Of a stretch of DNA of 64,000 nt, positions 15,401 through 28,198 are shown in pieces. The stretch covers positions 14,612,604 through 14,676,603 of the forward strand of contig JACDQD010000011.1 in NCBI GenBank assembly GCA_019843655.1, written 5' to 3'. The notes beneath the pieces are model-generated. The model was not told the DNA's origin, did no database searches, and saw only the letters and a program-made list of their open reading frames with translations. A program made the position numbers and the translations under genes. Positions within the stretch are counted from its first letter, which is position 1. Each line of letters starts with the position of its first letter. The stretch is from Lethocerus indicus (taxonomy: Eukaryota; Arthropoda; Insecta; Hemiptera; Belostomatidae).

Positions 15401-18187
15401 TTATTAGGTGGCAGGGCGCAGGTGGGAGCGGGGTAGGGGGTGGAACGTTCACGATTCTTCGATCCCGCCTATAATTGTTTTTTAAAAAGGCCAAATCGCG
15501 TTTTTTTTCCTGCCCGACCGCCTTGCCCACCGCTTATTATTTGTTTAATGCTCCGTCCACCGGCGGCCGCTCCATTATCCAAACAGATTTATTCGTCGGT
15601 CCGATTACCGCCTTTGCCCAGCGGTAGGTGTCCTTAAAAGGGGCTCCCGCTCCACAAATTCCCCCGCCCGAGTAATCATACATTTACCGCCGTCCGAGGA
15701 TCTAGATAGTAGAGTAATTTTGGGCCAATTTCATACCGAAATTCGAGTTCCTTTTTACCGTACAGATGTAGAAGCAGACGACCTATCCGAATATAAACAG
15801 AGAATTGGTAACAATAATAAGCGATCGTTTAAAATACAAATGCGGAGCTACTCCTCAATTTAAGTTCTTGCAATCCGTTACCACCATTGGCTGATTTTTA
15901 TTAGTCACATCTGTGGCCAGAGTGGCCCCAATTGACGGACGCGAAGTTCTCAGTGGGGTAGGGCCGCGTGACCAATATCGGGATAGTTTCTGAACTCCCG
16001 GGCGCCCAACTTGGGGCCGGCCACTGTGGCGGAGTTTCTCCAATTCAAATCACCGAATGATACCTGGGATTAATAACAAGCCCCGGCCCCGGGTAACAAC
16101 CGTCCCCAATCCCAACTATCCACAGACTCAAACCGAGGGATCGTTCGGGCAGCATTCATTGGTGAATATCTGGATAACGATCGGTTCAATTGGATTACGA
16201 AATTTATTGTTGAAATTTGAATTTTAATTTTATGACTATGTTCAAATTGTTTTTCCAGTACCCGGTTTCCTCTCCCGGTTGGGACATGTAGGTATCTGCA
16301 GGGGGATAGCAGGATGCCCTGGAGTTGTATAGGAACCGTGAGGCGGTATTACAAAGTGGGCTTGGGCCAGCGTTGAGCCGATGAAGAAGGCTGGTCGGAG
16401 CCGCTCTCACGCTCCATTTCCGGCCACCAGCCCAACTCCTTTCCATCTTCAACAGGGCACCGCAAAACTGAACTTAAGACTTACATTACCGAACAGGTTT
16501 CATGATGTTATATGCTGCCCCCCTCCCTAAACCGCTGTTCAAAATCGTGCCACGGCTGTTGTAACTAGTATTTAATTAGGACCTACCTCAATTATAATTA
16601 CACTAATTAGGAGAATCAAAACCTTCGTAATCTAGTTCCTCGAAGTTACCTGATTTCATTCAATTTAAAGAGCGGCACACAGTACAGTTCTCTGAATTGT
16701 TCTGATTGACGAAAGTATGAAATTAAAATAATGAACTTTTCATTTTTATTCTTTCTTTCAATAAAACGAAACTCGAATCACTACTTATTAATTTAAGCGA
16801 CAGCGGGCATATAAAAAAAAGAACGTCCCGGGTCAAGTCCAATTAACAAAGTATTAACAAATTTAAAATTCTCGAAAATCTTTCCCCACCCTCGCCTCAC
16901 TTTTTATTTCCCTCTTATTCGCCACTCGAAGTTTTTTCAAACGTTCACTCCAAACTTGGCGATACCGTTTTCATTTTAAAAATAACATTAAAACAAGAAG
17001 TAAAAAAATGGGAAGAAATAAGTAGAGGATAAGGCAGCGATTCCTCTTGAATAGTTTGGGAGCAAGAGGCGGGAGGAGAGAGGGCCCCCAAATAATAATG
17101 GGTCCCAATTTCCAAGTTAGGTAACTTTGTTATGTTACATAATAAATCTGGAGTTCCAGGGACTCTCCCATTAGGAAGTGCTACCCTATAAATTGTCTCG
17201 GAGACGATTTTCGTCGCTTTTTACTCGACGGCAACTGTAAACATTTACATTTGCATAATTTCCAAATATTTACCTCTCGACTGACATACGGAGTTTGATC
17301 TAATGAAGTACTATACGCAACATCATAACCATCAACATAAATCAATTCTGTAGAACACCACATTGCAAATTGTGACTGTTTTATGTTCAGAAAAAAATGA
17401 AAGAAGAAAGAATGAAATAATCGAGAGAAACATTTATATTCTCAAGGAAGGTATTTAAGGCCATGAATTCAGACATTTTTAAATTCAGATTATATAAGAT
17501 GAAACTTATATCGTATTCTTTAGACTAGCGAATCAAGTCAATCATTCAATAAAATAAAATAGGATGAAGAAATGTGGAGTAAAATATTCGGAAAATCGAA
17601 AGGAATTGAATACATTTTTCATATTTCTCTGAATTTATAAGCCAAGGGCGTATGAAAAATAATAATCATAATACACGATATCTTCAAATAATTTCTGACT
17701 TCAATTAAATTTGTAATTGGCCGCCATAAACATTGATAACTTGACAATTTTTGCCAATAATTCAGACAAATCGCTCGCTAAATGCAAATTTGACGTTGAG
17801 TAATTGCCGATGAATCTCTGCGATTAATTCAATAAAATATAAGCGAAATCAAGGTTTAAAGAAATTCGTTCTTTTTCTTATTTATAAATAATTTGCTCAA
17901 TTTTACAAATATATCTCATCATCCTGACCTTCCCCCACTGAAATTTCTGTTATTTCGAATTTATATAGTTTAGAATTATTTAGTTATTTCGAACACCTAT
18001 AACAAAATTAATTACTTCGCACCCCATCAAAGAGAATTCCAATTTAAATTTTGAAATAGTATATATTTATATAATATATTGGAAAAATAACGAATACCAT
18101 TTCTTTGATTGCTTACATTCATCAGGCCTGTATTCATTCATTATCATTCCTTTATTATAGAAATAATAAAAAACATTCCAGATATTC

Positions 18188-18191
<4 letters not shown>
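12471..18191. other. No supportable gene; AT/GC mosaic
   Basis: GC-rich blocks continue near 13060-13580, 14460-14950, 15340-15720 and 15880-16560. From about 16600 to 18190 the sequence becomes mostly AT-rich and open frames nearly vanish. A strong acceptor-like sequence ending at 15206 leads into a frame that closes after 13 codons, so it does not mark an exon that I would defend. Confidence 0.5.
13301..13319. repeat. Short CA-rich microsatellite
   Basis: A CA repeat interrupted once by a T. It is ordinary simple sequence at the edge of a GC-rich block. Confidence 0.75.

Positions 18192-18241
<50 letters not shown>
18192..18241. repeat. (AT)25 microsatellite
   Basis: This is an uninterrupted AT dinucleotide run of 50 bases, followed by a short ATACACATATATAT tail. 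It creates a false Tyr-Ile open frame on the minus strand. Long pure TA runs mutate quickly by slippage and can extrude cruciforms. Confidence 0.97.
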
Positions 18242-19030
18242 CGTAACATATACACATATATATTGATTTTTCATTTTTCCTTTTTACAAAATGGAAACCG
18301 ACACTAAAGTTATAGGTATCAGTAGAGAGCCGCTATTCAAAAATCCATCGTTCGCCGAGTTTTACGCTGGCTGGAACTTTACGGCTTTTAAAGAAAAATT
18401 GTGCCAAACGCATAAATTTTTCCAAATCGCTCTCTGCTCTTCGGCTGAAATTTTTCCAGGGTTTACTGCAATTCCCGGACGTGAAACTCCCGTTCGCCGG
18501 AGAGCTAGCTAACACGGCCAATTTTTACCGGCGGAAAAGTGGTACAGCGTTCAGAAACTTGTAAGCTCCGACGGGACGTCGCTAGAGGAAAAAGTGTCCC
18601 GGAAAAACGACTCCTGGAGTTCCCCCGACATGCCTAGGATCGTGAATATTCGTATCCCTTCTCTTAACTCATGACTAGCCCAAGGTCCATAAATAATTAG
18701 ATCTTATCTTACAAGAATTAAATCAAATCAGAAAAATATAAAAGACAAACGATTTTTTTTATTGAAATAAAGAATCAATAACCTCTAATAATTTTTCAGG
18801 TTATATTACTAGAGTATTGCGGTGTGGATAGTAATAATCTCTATAGAATTAATTCCGGTGGGAGGTTAAATCAGCTGAAGTGATCACTCAATATAAGAGA
18901 TTTAAACGAACCAGACTCCGGTTTAATTATAAACTCTAGAAATTTTTTTTACAATTTAAAAATAGGACCGTTACAAGCACATAGTGATGAATTGGGATCT
19001 ACTTATCTGGTTCTATTCGGAGTAGGGTAT

Positions 19031-19105
19031 TTGGTAGGCAGCTGTTAGAGCGGTGCGCGCTATCTGGCTAATGGCATCGAGTTCAGCTCCCGGTCATATC
19101 GGACT
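19031..19105 (+). other. Degenerate tRNA-like segment (tRNA pseudogene or tRNA-derived SINE head)
   Basis: An A-box-like stretch at 19035-19051 ends in GTTAGAGC, as in many tRNA D arms. About 30 bases later, at 19079-19090, comes a B-box-like GAGTTCAGCTCC that can form a T arm with one mismatched pair. Order and spacing match an internal RNA polymerase III promoter. The T loop departs from the TTCRANY consensus and I cannot fold a clean acceptor stem or assign an anticodon. It is therefore more likely a decayed tRNA copy or the 5' end of a SINE than a working tRNA gene. A chance resemblance remains possible. Confidence 0.35.
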
Positions 19106-22100
19106 ATTTTTAAAACTCGAGAATAAATAGTTGGGCTAATAACGCTAGATGTAAGCGGGGTGTAAGTCCAGCGAAAGCCATTTAACGGGCGGGAAATTGA
19201 ATTATTTCTCTAATATTGTCTCTTCCGCACGAGAGAAGACGAACAATGTGTCGGCTATATCTGGGCCATTTTGTTAAAATAAAAATACAGCGAACACTGC
19301 CAAATATAATAGGCCCTGACAATGAACGGCAATTCATTAGGAATCGCCATCCTTTTGATGTCTTACATAAAAAGAATTGTGTTTCTAAAATCGGTTAGCC
19401 TTCCCGGTGATATTGTGCGGATGATGACTTCTTAATAATTATAACTTTCTTATTAATTATAAAACAACGCAACTAATTCATTCGATGTCGATCTAATATA
19501 CGATTTAAATTTAATTAATTAAAGAACATAGTGGCACAGTGACAAAGTGGCACAGAAATTTGCGCTATAAAAATGAAGAGAAAAAATAATTAATTAATTA
19601 CCCAAATTCATCATACACACAACTAAAATGTATGCTAAATGCATAACGGATCTCAAACGAGATATTCTGTTCGTACTTTATCGACGTATTTATATTTCAT
19701 TCATTATTTAATTCAATATCTACGGAATGCTTAAAAAATAACTTATGTTAATATCATAAAACAGAATCTGGCTATAATTTTGTGGTTTCCAACAAATTCC
19801 TGTTTGTGCGAAAGTAATAGCTGTTAATATCGTATCAATGGTGTTTATTGCAAATGGCAATTGACTAAAATATTTTATTATGAAATACCGTAAATTAACT
19901 GCTTTTTTAGTATTTCGACTGGCTATTCAGGTTTAGTAGAGTGGGTTTAGACTGGAAAGTGAGGGCTTGGGAGGCAGGAGGACAGGTGTTGGTCTCTCAC
20001 CTCCTCTCGTATTCGGTCCATTTACGAATTCAATTGGCCTTCATAATTAAACCGAAAATAACCCACCGGACTATGGCACGGATGAAACACCGGCGGAAAA
20101 TAAAGGCGGGCTCTTTTCAGATTAGGAGCGACTTAATAAATCAACGATCCGGTATCAATTTACATTTGCGGAATCCAGGAGTGCAATAATCATTTACGTC
20201 ATCGGTCTATACAGGTACAAAGAGTATGATGTGAAAAACACCTTTGTTTGGTAACAAATTTGCCATCGGCACCCTGCGTGTTAAGAGGGGAAAAACGTGA
20301 AAACTGTAGTAAAAAACTTAATTTTTTGTTGATAAATGCACCTGGTAACTGGTTCTGGCGCTGAGGCGCTTTTTATTCTTTTTATTTTATAAGACCCACT
20401 TTACGTTTAATTCTGTCCTCCCCCAAGTCGACTCCTAATCGCCATAAATTATTGCGGAGGAAATTAATTAAGATCCCTTCCCTCTTACAGTTATTCTTTT
20501 TTTTCATTTTCGTTTGTTTCCCACTGTATCTTTCTTAAAACATTATTATACAAATGCCGTTTATATAATTGCAGGATCCTGTGAGTGCGTGTGATTCCCC
20601 TACCCCAGCAATAAATACCGCTTAACGAAATAATGCGATTACTTTGTTGGACTCACACAATTTTAATATCGCGTTATTCTTCGACAAAACGTTTAATTTA
20701 TTCGCTTGGTTCTCAAAGTTGCCGCATTTTGTAATTCGAGAATGTTTCCAAAAATAATTAACTGAAAATAAAAAAGAAATAAAAAATCATGGCTCAAATG
20801 ATCACCTGTTATTTAAACTACGCATTCTTATTTAAATCTGAAATTACAGGATGTTATATGGTTAATAATTTCTCGTTTTAACAAGGCTACGATTGGGCTT
20901 ATGCGTTTTGTGTGAAATTACCGTATATCTTTTAAGGTTTCCTAATCAGTAGTCTCCTATGCTAATTAATTATTAGGACATAGTTTGGAGAAAAAACCTG
21001 GCGAGAGTGAGGAGAGACCCAAAGGCCTGATAATTTACGGCAAGAAACTGACCGTACCAATTATTTCGCGTAACCTTCTTAATTGACTTCCTCTGGGCGA
21101 AAAAAAATAAATATATTCAGGGGGCTTAAAGCGCGACTTTCATAATTCAGCGGATGAGATGCCGGGTCGGTGGCTGAAGAGTCAGCTCATAATTTTAATG
21201 AGGCCTAGAACGAGGACGCGAACACAGCGGCGAATGTAGGGACGTTTAATTTTCTTGCAAGGTTCTGAATAGAAGATTTTTCGCTAGACGCCATTCAGTT
21301 ATTTCTGGCAGCTTAAATTCCGCCGCACCCGAATTTAAATGAAGGCAAGGACTCTTTTTTACGGGAGGGAAAATTTCGATTCTTAAACTTTAGGATGAAG
21401 TAAACCCAGTGGAGGTTTAAAATTCCTCTCGCCGGACCTTTTTCTAGAATTAGTAATTTCATCTTTCACCAAAGTTGAGTTTATATAATCAATACGATAA
21501 GTGAATCGTGATATTATATTATATATTATAATAACATCAGCACGGTGCTCCTTTGGAAATATATTTTGTATCTGAATTACAAAAGTGACCTAAATGTTTT
21601 TATTTTGTTTTTGTGAAAATGCTACAGCGCGAATCTTGCAGTCATTTACAATTGATATCGTCTCATTAAAAATAACTAAAAGTAAATCCTCGAAGAGTTC
21701 ATACATCAAGAGATATACAGTCTGTAATCCTCCTCCTAATATATTTCGGGTCAACACGTTTTTTTTCTGACATCCCACCGTAATGTACTAGGTTAAATAT
21801 ATTTGCGCCCCCGGTTGAACGCTTACAGTTGAATAAACGAGAGCGGAGAGTGAAAGCCTTCAGAGATAGAGGCCGGTGAAAAAGCGACGAAACCAGAGAG
21901 AGTGTTGCCGCTCGTTAAGCTGCGAAGCTATTGTCCCCTGTCCGTGATCAAGGCGGCAGATAGCGAGCCCCTTCCCCACCACCCCCGCCGACGTCCGCCC
22001 CCCTCTTGAATATTACATCAAACCGGGTACGGACACCTCCATGAAAAGGCGTCCGACCAATTAGCCAGACTCGCGCTATTTGTTCCATTACACTAGCACG

Positions 22101-22354
22101 CATTTGACCTAGGAAACGTTCGGACCTATTTAATGGGGGGAGGGGCCGAATACATTTTTTATTTGCTCAAATTGACCTACTGCACATTTTCAAGGAGAGA
22201 ATTGTAAATCGCTGGGGACCAATTATCCGACAACGGTCGCGAAGGCATGTTTTTTAGACTCCTCTCCGGTCTAATAATTCCCGAGGGAAAGGGCCAATAA
22301 AATCGATGTAAGTGGGAGAGCCAACCGCGGGCACCTCACCCTCAAAGGGGTGGA

Positions 22355-22365
22355 GGGGGGGGGGG
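22355..22365. repeat. Poly-G run of 11
   Basis: An uninterrupted run of 11 G sits in a purine-rich GGGTGGAG context at the edge of a GC-rich block. It could form G-quadruplex structure, but nothing further is visible around it. Confidence 0.9.
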
Positions 22366-24643
22366 AGGGAACTAGGTCATAGTTACGCCTACTTCGTGTC
22401 CCCGACCGCGCCGTGCAAAAAATATTCACCCCCCGCTGTTTGCATTCTGCTGACCGAGGGGGCTTAGCTTCCCCGGCCGAGGGGACGATGCCGTATGCTT
22501 GACCCGGCGTTTATCCGATTGAGCATAGCAGAGTTGCTCCCTTTTTTGAGAACCTTTCCTTATTCGTTTAGACTGTAGGCGTTGTGGCCACTCTTTTGAG
22601 TACATTCAGTGAATAAGCAATTATAACCCATGAACGGATAATATAAAATTAAAATTCTATTAGTGGATAGATGGTGGCATAAATTCTACAGCCTTTTCAA
22701 ACATTTTATAATGCAAGTTGTTTAGAGATGAACTGACGTTTTTTAACTGCGGTTTATAGTTTTAGATTAAACACACTAATCAAGGGATTCCTGGATATGA
22801 TATTGTGTTTAAAAAAAATTTGCAAAAAAACATTTCCAGCATTCGAAATATTTGGTCGTCCATTAACCGCACAAACCAAGGGTATTTGTCATTAAGCATG
22901 AGGAGAAAGTTCAAGCCGTTTGTTCCCGAGTTCCATTTGGCTCAATAATGCCATATAAAGTAAACAAAAGTGTATCCATTATTCTTCTTTCGTTTCAGGG
23001 TCGCTATAAAGCATTTCAGCCGAGAGAGTGAGCGGCTCAGAAATTTGTCGCCTGTGTTTACCCAGTGAAATATCGAAGCCGAGAACAGTTTATAGGCAGA
23101 AACGCTTGATCGCTTTACACGATACTCTGTCACGCGACAGGTACTCGACAGGAGGTGAGGGGGAGGGAGGGGGTGGTTTCTGAATGGATTCTGACAAGGT
23201 GGTGAACTGGAAATTTGCGAAATTTTCCACTCATATTGGCCGAGGGGTTATTTTTCACACGGGGGCTTTCCGGTCGAAAGGGATGGCTTGTCTTCACATC
23301 GCTTATAATACACAATTTAGCGTGCTTATATAACACGGAATTCTTATGTCAACACTTGTATTCATAGTTATTGCAATTAATTATTTAGAAAAGGCTTGCA
23401 ACTACCATATTTGGGAATACCACCTCAAACATACTGTGAGTGTTCCTTCTGTACCGTTAAGTGAAATCGCTATCTAAATATGTATCTACTCCGTAAGTGG
23501 GAGCATAACAATTAGATCTGCCCGTTAAACTGTCGGTGGTACCGGCATTATTAAACGTTCTGTTTAATACTCGGCCCTTTATTCAGTCGGAGATACTCAG
23601 CCCTTAACGATCGGAACGATTTGAATTTTTACTGCTGTCTTTCCTCCGTCCGAAGGACTCGCTCGTCTACAATTGTCGGCAGTAAAACTCAACAAGTTGA
23701 AAACGTTGACTACGGTATCAGTTTTAATGGTCGGTATAAACTGTAATTAATGGAACGTGAAGGGGCTGCACAATCGACTCTGAGTTAATAACAGTTAATG
23801 AAACACGTAACCCGGGCCTATAGCCGGGTGGATAAAAATCTGTCTAATTACGATCTAATGAGCTTATTAGGACGAATTAGCTTAATTCCAGTTAAACGAG
23901 TGCTAACGAGTTGCGCAATCCTGCACTCAGATGTTATCAGTGTACTTTGATCTGCCTCGTTAATATTAAAATTTCCGTCGAATCTGAAATTTTTTATATC
24001 TCTGATTTCCTCGGAGATTTAATTCGTGTTCATTCAATATATGTTCTAGACGCACGTATATTATTTCTTATTTTAATACACACGGAATGAGGCATATGGA
24101 ATATGTCACATAGGTATTGGCCAATTCTTGAATGTCAATTCAAGAGATAGAGTTTTACTGACAGTTCTGGGGATTCGCAGAAACGGGTGACAATATTTTG
24201 AGAACGTAAGAATGTTTGGGAATTTCATCGAGCTCTGAATGTGCAATGCGTCACTTACATAAGATTAGGGCGGATAGTTGGCACCGAACGAAACTTTGTT
24301 ACTTCCATCGTAATGGGTGCTAGGGAAGCGATGGGGGATTCGAACTTCGGGCAGGGACGAGATCCGAAGTTAAACGGGAAGGATGAGCGCAATCTGTCCC
24401 GAACAGTTATGGAATTTGCGAATTCCTAGAGACAATACAGAGTTCGGTATTAGTACCTAGAGCAATTACTGTTCAATATGTAAACCTGTATTACTTAATT
24501 GATCGTCATTAACGGGAAATCTAGTTTCTTGAAAATATCGAACATATAACTTACGTTTCTGAAGGAAAATAGATAAGCTTTCCATTACTACGTTCCATAG
24601 ACAGAAATGTTCCATTACTGAATTATTCTAATTTTATTTCCAG

Positions 24644-24740
24644 GAATATTAGCGAGATATGTAAAGCGATTATTTCCTTGTGCGGCAAAATATAAGGACA
24701 CGGGGGTGATTTATTTCGGAACCCACAGTAGGGGCAACAG
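24644..24740 (+). CDS. Candidate internal exon, unknown product
   Basis: The segment is bounded by a T-rich acceptor (TAATTTTATTTCCAG) and a strong donor (CAG|GTACGT). Between them one frame, starting two bases in, stays open for 31 codons. The translated piece contains a VKRLFPC segment near the start and a GTHSRGNR segment at the end. I recognise no family. Length (97 bp) and codon variety are compatible with an internal exon. Splicing to the two nearest downstream acceptor-like sequences (AG ending at 24859 or 24899) closes the frame at once, which argues against the simplest gene model. Chance exon-like segments of this size are expected in 64 kb. Confidence 0.15.
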
Positions 24741-24765
24741 GTACGTGTTGTACACTGTTCACCCC

Positions 24766-24840
24766 CCGGCAATTGTTAATTGTCCGGCATTTGCCGGTTG
24801 GCGTTAAATCCGAATTTAACGGTCGGGTTAACCTCCCGGG
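24766..24840. repeat. Cluster of four short inverted repeats
   Basis: Four small dyads follow one another. CCGGCAATT pairs with AATTGTCCGG (one bulge). CCGGCA/TGCCGG overlaps its end. GTTAAAT/ATTTAAC has a 4-base spacer at 24803-24820. Then come GGTTAACC and CCCGGG. A poly-C run of ten lies at 24880-24889. The arrangement is visible directly; function is unknown. Confidence 0.45.
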
Positions 24841-25864
24841 CCGATTTTATTGGGCACAGTTGTTAACGGGGTAACCTCACCCCCCCCCCACCCTTACAGA
24901 TAAAGTTCGGTCTTATTGTGTCGCTCGTTCCCGGGCGGGCGGAGTTTCGCCCCGCCGAATTAAACTCAGGGCACGGGAAAACAAAATATAAAAGCCTACC
25001 AAAACTTTGTTAATTAATCGAGGCGGCCCCGTTAATTCGGCCCCGAGTTAAGGCCCGGGGGTGGGCTTTGATCACCACCGGAAAACCGATCTGCGGCCTC
25101 CGATTGGACCTCCTTTTTTTTCTCGATGCCGCGGCCAAACAAATTTAAACGCCGGTTACTTTGCCTTTGAGAGCGCTCGGTGCGAAAAACCGTTCGTCGA
25201 TTCGGGACCATCTACACGCTGTACGACCGGGGAGTCCCGTCGTTAACAATCATTTCACATACCGCAGGATGGTCTCAGTTTTCATTCGAAGGAAAACCTG
25301 GTCACACATCCTGGTTTCTCCCGATTCTTTTTGCGTTGAACTCGTCACTTAATACTTGTGTTGTACATGAAAAACGTCTTTAAAGTATCAGCATATTACG
25401 CACTTCGGAGCAGTAAGCGGGAAGGAGTAGAATTTTAGATTTAGAATATAGAATTAGAGTTTTCGTCCAAACTGACTTTTTTCTGAGGTACTTGAAGATT
25501 TTGCCCTCCGGAACCGACTAAAGTATAGTCATGGACTAAGTTTTGATCATATCATATGTTGCAAGCTGTCAGTCACTCCGCACGTTGCAACGTTTGAATA
25601 AAACGTTTGGGAAAAAAAATAATAAAATATCAAGAAGGTTCAAATGAACAGAGTCGTCTTCTTGTGTCAATATTTTCCGTGTCTTCTCCCCTGTATTTAT
25701 ATAAAAAAAAACCCTCGATTGAGCGGTATTAAAGAAAGACCCCTGTCGGTTATTTACCACCTCACGGCGCCGATAGGAGAAAAAGTTCTTCGATCCGACA
25801 TAAGAACCTCACCCCCAATGAAATTCGTTTCTCGAGTTTATTTATTTTTTTTCTTTTAATGCAG

Positions 25865-26116
25865 ACAAGTGTCCAAGTCGAAGAGGGGGCGGAGATCAAA
25901 CGATCTTTTTCATTATTTCCTCCCCTTATTTATTCGAGAATCCGCGTCTCCCCTTACCACCCCTGTTCATGTTTCGCCGCAACTTCTCCGGTCTCGAAGA
26001 GTTTCCATTACGATAAAAATGTTTTAAACCATCAAATGCGAATCGTGCCCGGCATATATACGCGCAATAGATTTCGATTTTCAAATCGAAATAGATTACA
26101 AAACAAATATATTTAA
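25865..26116 (+). other. Exon-like open segment after a strong acceptor
   Basis: A very T-rich acceptor (TTCTTTTAATGCAG, ending at 25864) leads straight into a frame open for 83 codons to a TAA. The product would be Arg-, Ser- and Asn-rich with no domain that I recognise. No AATAAA follows the stop closely. The same DNA also has a long minus-strand frame, so low stop density may explain it. I rank this below the 29.9-30.3 kb candidate. Confidence 0.12.
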
Positions 26117-28173
26117 AATGAGGTCCGTTAAATGCTACGATACTGTGAAATGGCATTCTACAGTGAATGAAAATCATATTCAAAATAATTCTTGCCTCCA
26201 AAAGAAACTTCAATCCACCAGCTCAGGAATACTTAGTCATGAAAATCCATGAATACTCGATATAGATACTGTATTTTTACCGTGATTTCGCGAGTAAATT
26301 TTGGTAAAATATTTGTGGTTGATCGCATATTTGTTTAATGATGTGAGGATCATCCGCTTATCATATTGGCGATTTTCAAATTAAGCTTCGGACAGGATTT
26401 TCAAATAAATGCTCGGTTAACGTTCATTTCGGCGAACGTACCTCGGCCGGGTTCAAATGCAATAAATCTTTCTACAGTCCGCTCGTTTCGTATTTATTAC
26501 GCTGAAACTCTGTCCGCGCCGACGGTTCCTAATCGCGAGCCCTCAATTTCTGTATTCCAGTCGATATCGCCCGGTGTAAACAAAAATAAAAGGAATTGCC
26601 GAAGGTAAAAATTTATTTCGCGGATAAAATAAAATACGGAAAGCCCCGTTTCAGACACCCGACTCGTCGGCGAACAATGATATTACTTTTCCGAAATTCA
26701 TACGAAACAAGAATGAAAGTTTAAGAGTGTTTTTTACGCGAGGGTTCGAAAGCGGATTATCTCATAGGAACGATTTCATTTGATGGAATAAAACAAATTG
26801 GAGTTGTGCGACATAAATGCTTAGTAGTTTTCGGATATATTCGAAGAAATAATATATTCGGATTTCGGTAGCTCCAATAGCCACTAATAAACTAAATGTA
26901 CATTTATAAAACTTTATAAAGCTCTAATTATATATTATGAATGGTTAGATAAATTTTAATTTTTACGTAATTGTTAAACTTGAGTGGACGTGTGGGAAAA
27001 CAAACTTTAACCTGCAGTATGCGACCAATTTATGCTCGACAAAGTTTTAGGTTTTCCGGGCGGTAAGTGAAAAGGGGCATAAAATTGTGTTAGATAAGGA
27101 CCAGGCCACGATTCCGGATCTTGTTCATGAAACGAATTGCGAGGAGCGCCGAGTTATTCGCACGCTCGGAGCACGCAGAGATTAATCCTCTCCCACGATA
27201 CATCATCCCTCGCGACGCTACCGGCCAACCTACCAACGAGCACAGATACACATCTCAGTGTAACACAATGACTCGGGACGTGAACGGTGTATCAATAGGA
27301 ACGGTCCACGGAGTAGAATCCCCATTATTACGGCCTCGGATTATGAGGCTGTTATTTATTTACTTGCTGAACAAACAATAACGCGATCACGTTATATAAA
27401 AAAATCACGATAATTCTGTTAATTCAGCAAACGTATTTAAACAGGCGGAACATAGGGCAGACATGCTTCGAAGAATGGGGGGGGAGAAAGTTGGACGAAA
27501 CACCCCGCCGAGTCACCTTTTCGGCCGGAAATGCCGGTTAATTAGATTTCGCATTACCGCTACGTGCAAGCATTTCTGCACTTCCGTAGTCCGCTACAAC
27601 CTCATTTTTATAACCAGTAGATATATTATAACTGGTAGATTTCTAATGTACAGGACCCAACGGATGAGGGAGGGTGGTCTCGAAAATTGTGTAGAGTAGC
27701 TGCTTCGATTGCAGCTCAGAGTTTAGTCTGTCTGGGTTTGGTAAACTGCCAATAAACCTACTAACTATATTTTAAATTTTTTTTCCTCTTTAAATTAATG
27801 CAACAAATATTTAAAACAAATTTCATTCTATCTTTCGCAACTCACCTGAGACCTACCCCTGGTCCAAACTAATGAAGTTTTTCTTTATCTATGCGCCTTT
27901 ATCGCAGACCCACAATCTCACTCCGATATTAACAACTTATCGCGCATCACCTGCAGGTATACACGTGCCTTGTGCAAGTATTTATATTTGAAGGACCGGT
28001 GGGATTGCATAACCGCCTCCTGGCGCTCGTGAAGAGTACTCCACAATATTAACCCGACTGGGGTCTCGACGAGTGTGCACGAGAGGTCCGCCTCGTTTTG
28101 CCCTTTCGGCAGTAGCCCGGTGGAATGAGGCGGCCGCGAGCCTGGAATTCTAGGGGCGTGAATAACGAGCCCC

Positions 28174-28198
28174 GCTCACTCTCCCTCTCTCTCACACT
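28174..28198. repeat. Short CT-rich tract
   Basis: A pyrimidine tract with CTCTCTC units (GAGAG on the minus strand) in a GC-rich block. It is one of five GA/CT tracts in the window that could be GAGA-factor sites. Confidence 0.6.

Larger units (their letters stand above)
18265..24600. other. No supportable gene; mostly AT-rich spacer
   Basis: A 73-codon frame at 18291-18512 begins with ATG in a favourable context (CAAAATGG) but matches nothing I know and overlaps a minus-strand frame of similar length. GC-rich blocks lie near 21840-22100 and 22330-22500. Apart from the tRNA-like segment at 19.03 kb and an 11-base poly-G run at 22.36 kb I see no further structure. Confidence 0.5.

Noticed and set aside
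18291..18512. ATG-initiated 73-codon frame with CAAAATGG context
   Set aside because: A single favourable start context is weak evidence; the opposite strand is equally open.
22761..22784. TTTAGATTAAACAC shared with the sequence at 47580
   Set aside because: A 14-base match in AT-rich DNA is expected by chance in 64 kb, and similarity does not extend.
24340..24356. B-box-like sequence on the minus strand
   Set aside because: No A box or acceptor stem upstream on that strand.
25061..25383. Three overlapping plus-strand frames
   Set aside because: All three frames are open at once, which indicates low stop density from composition.
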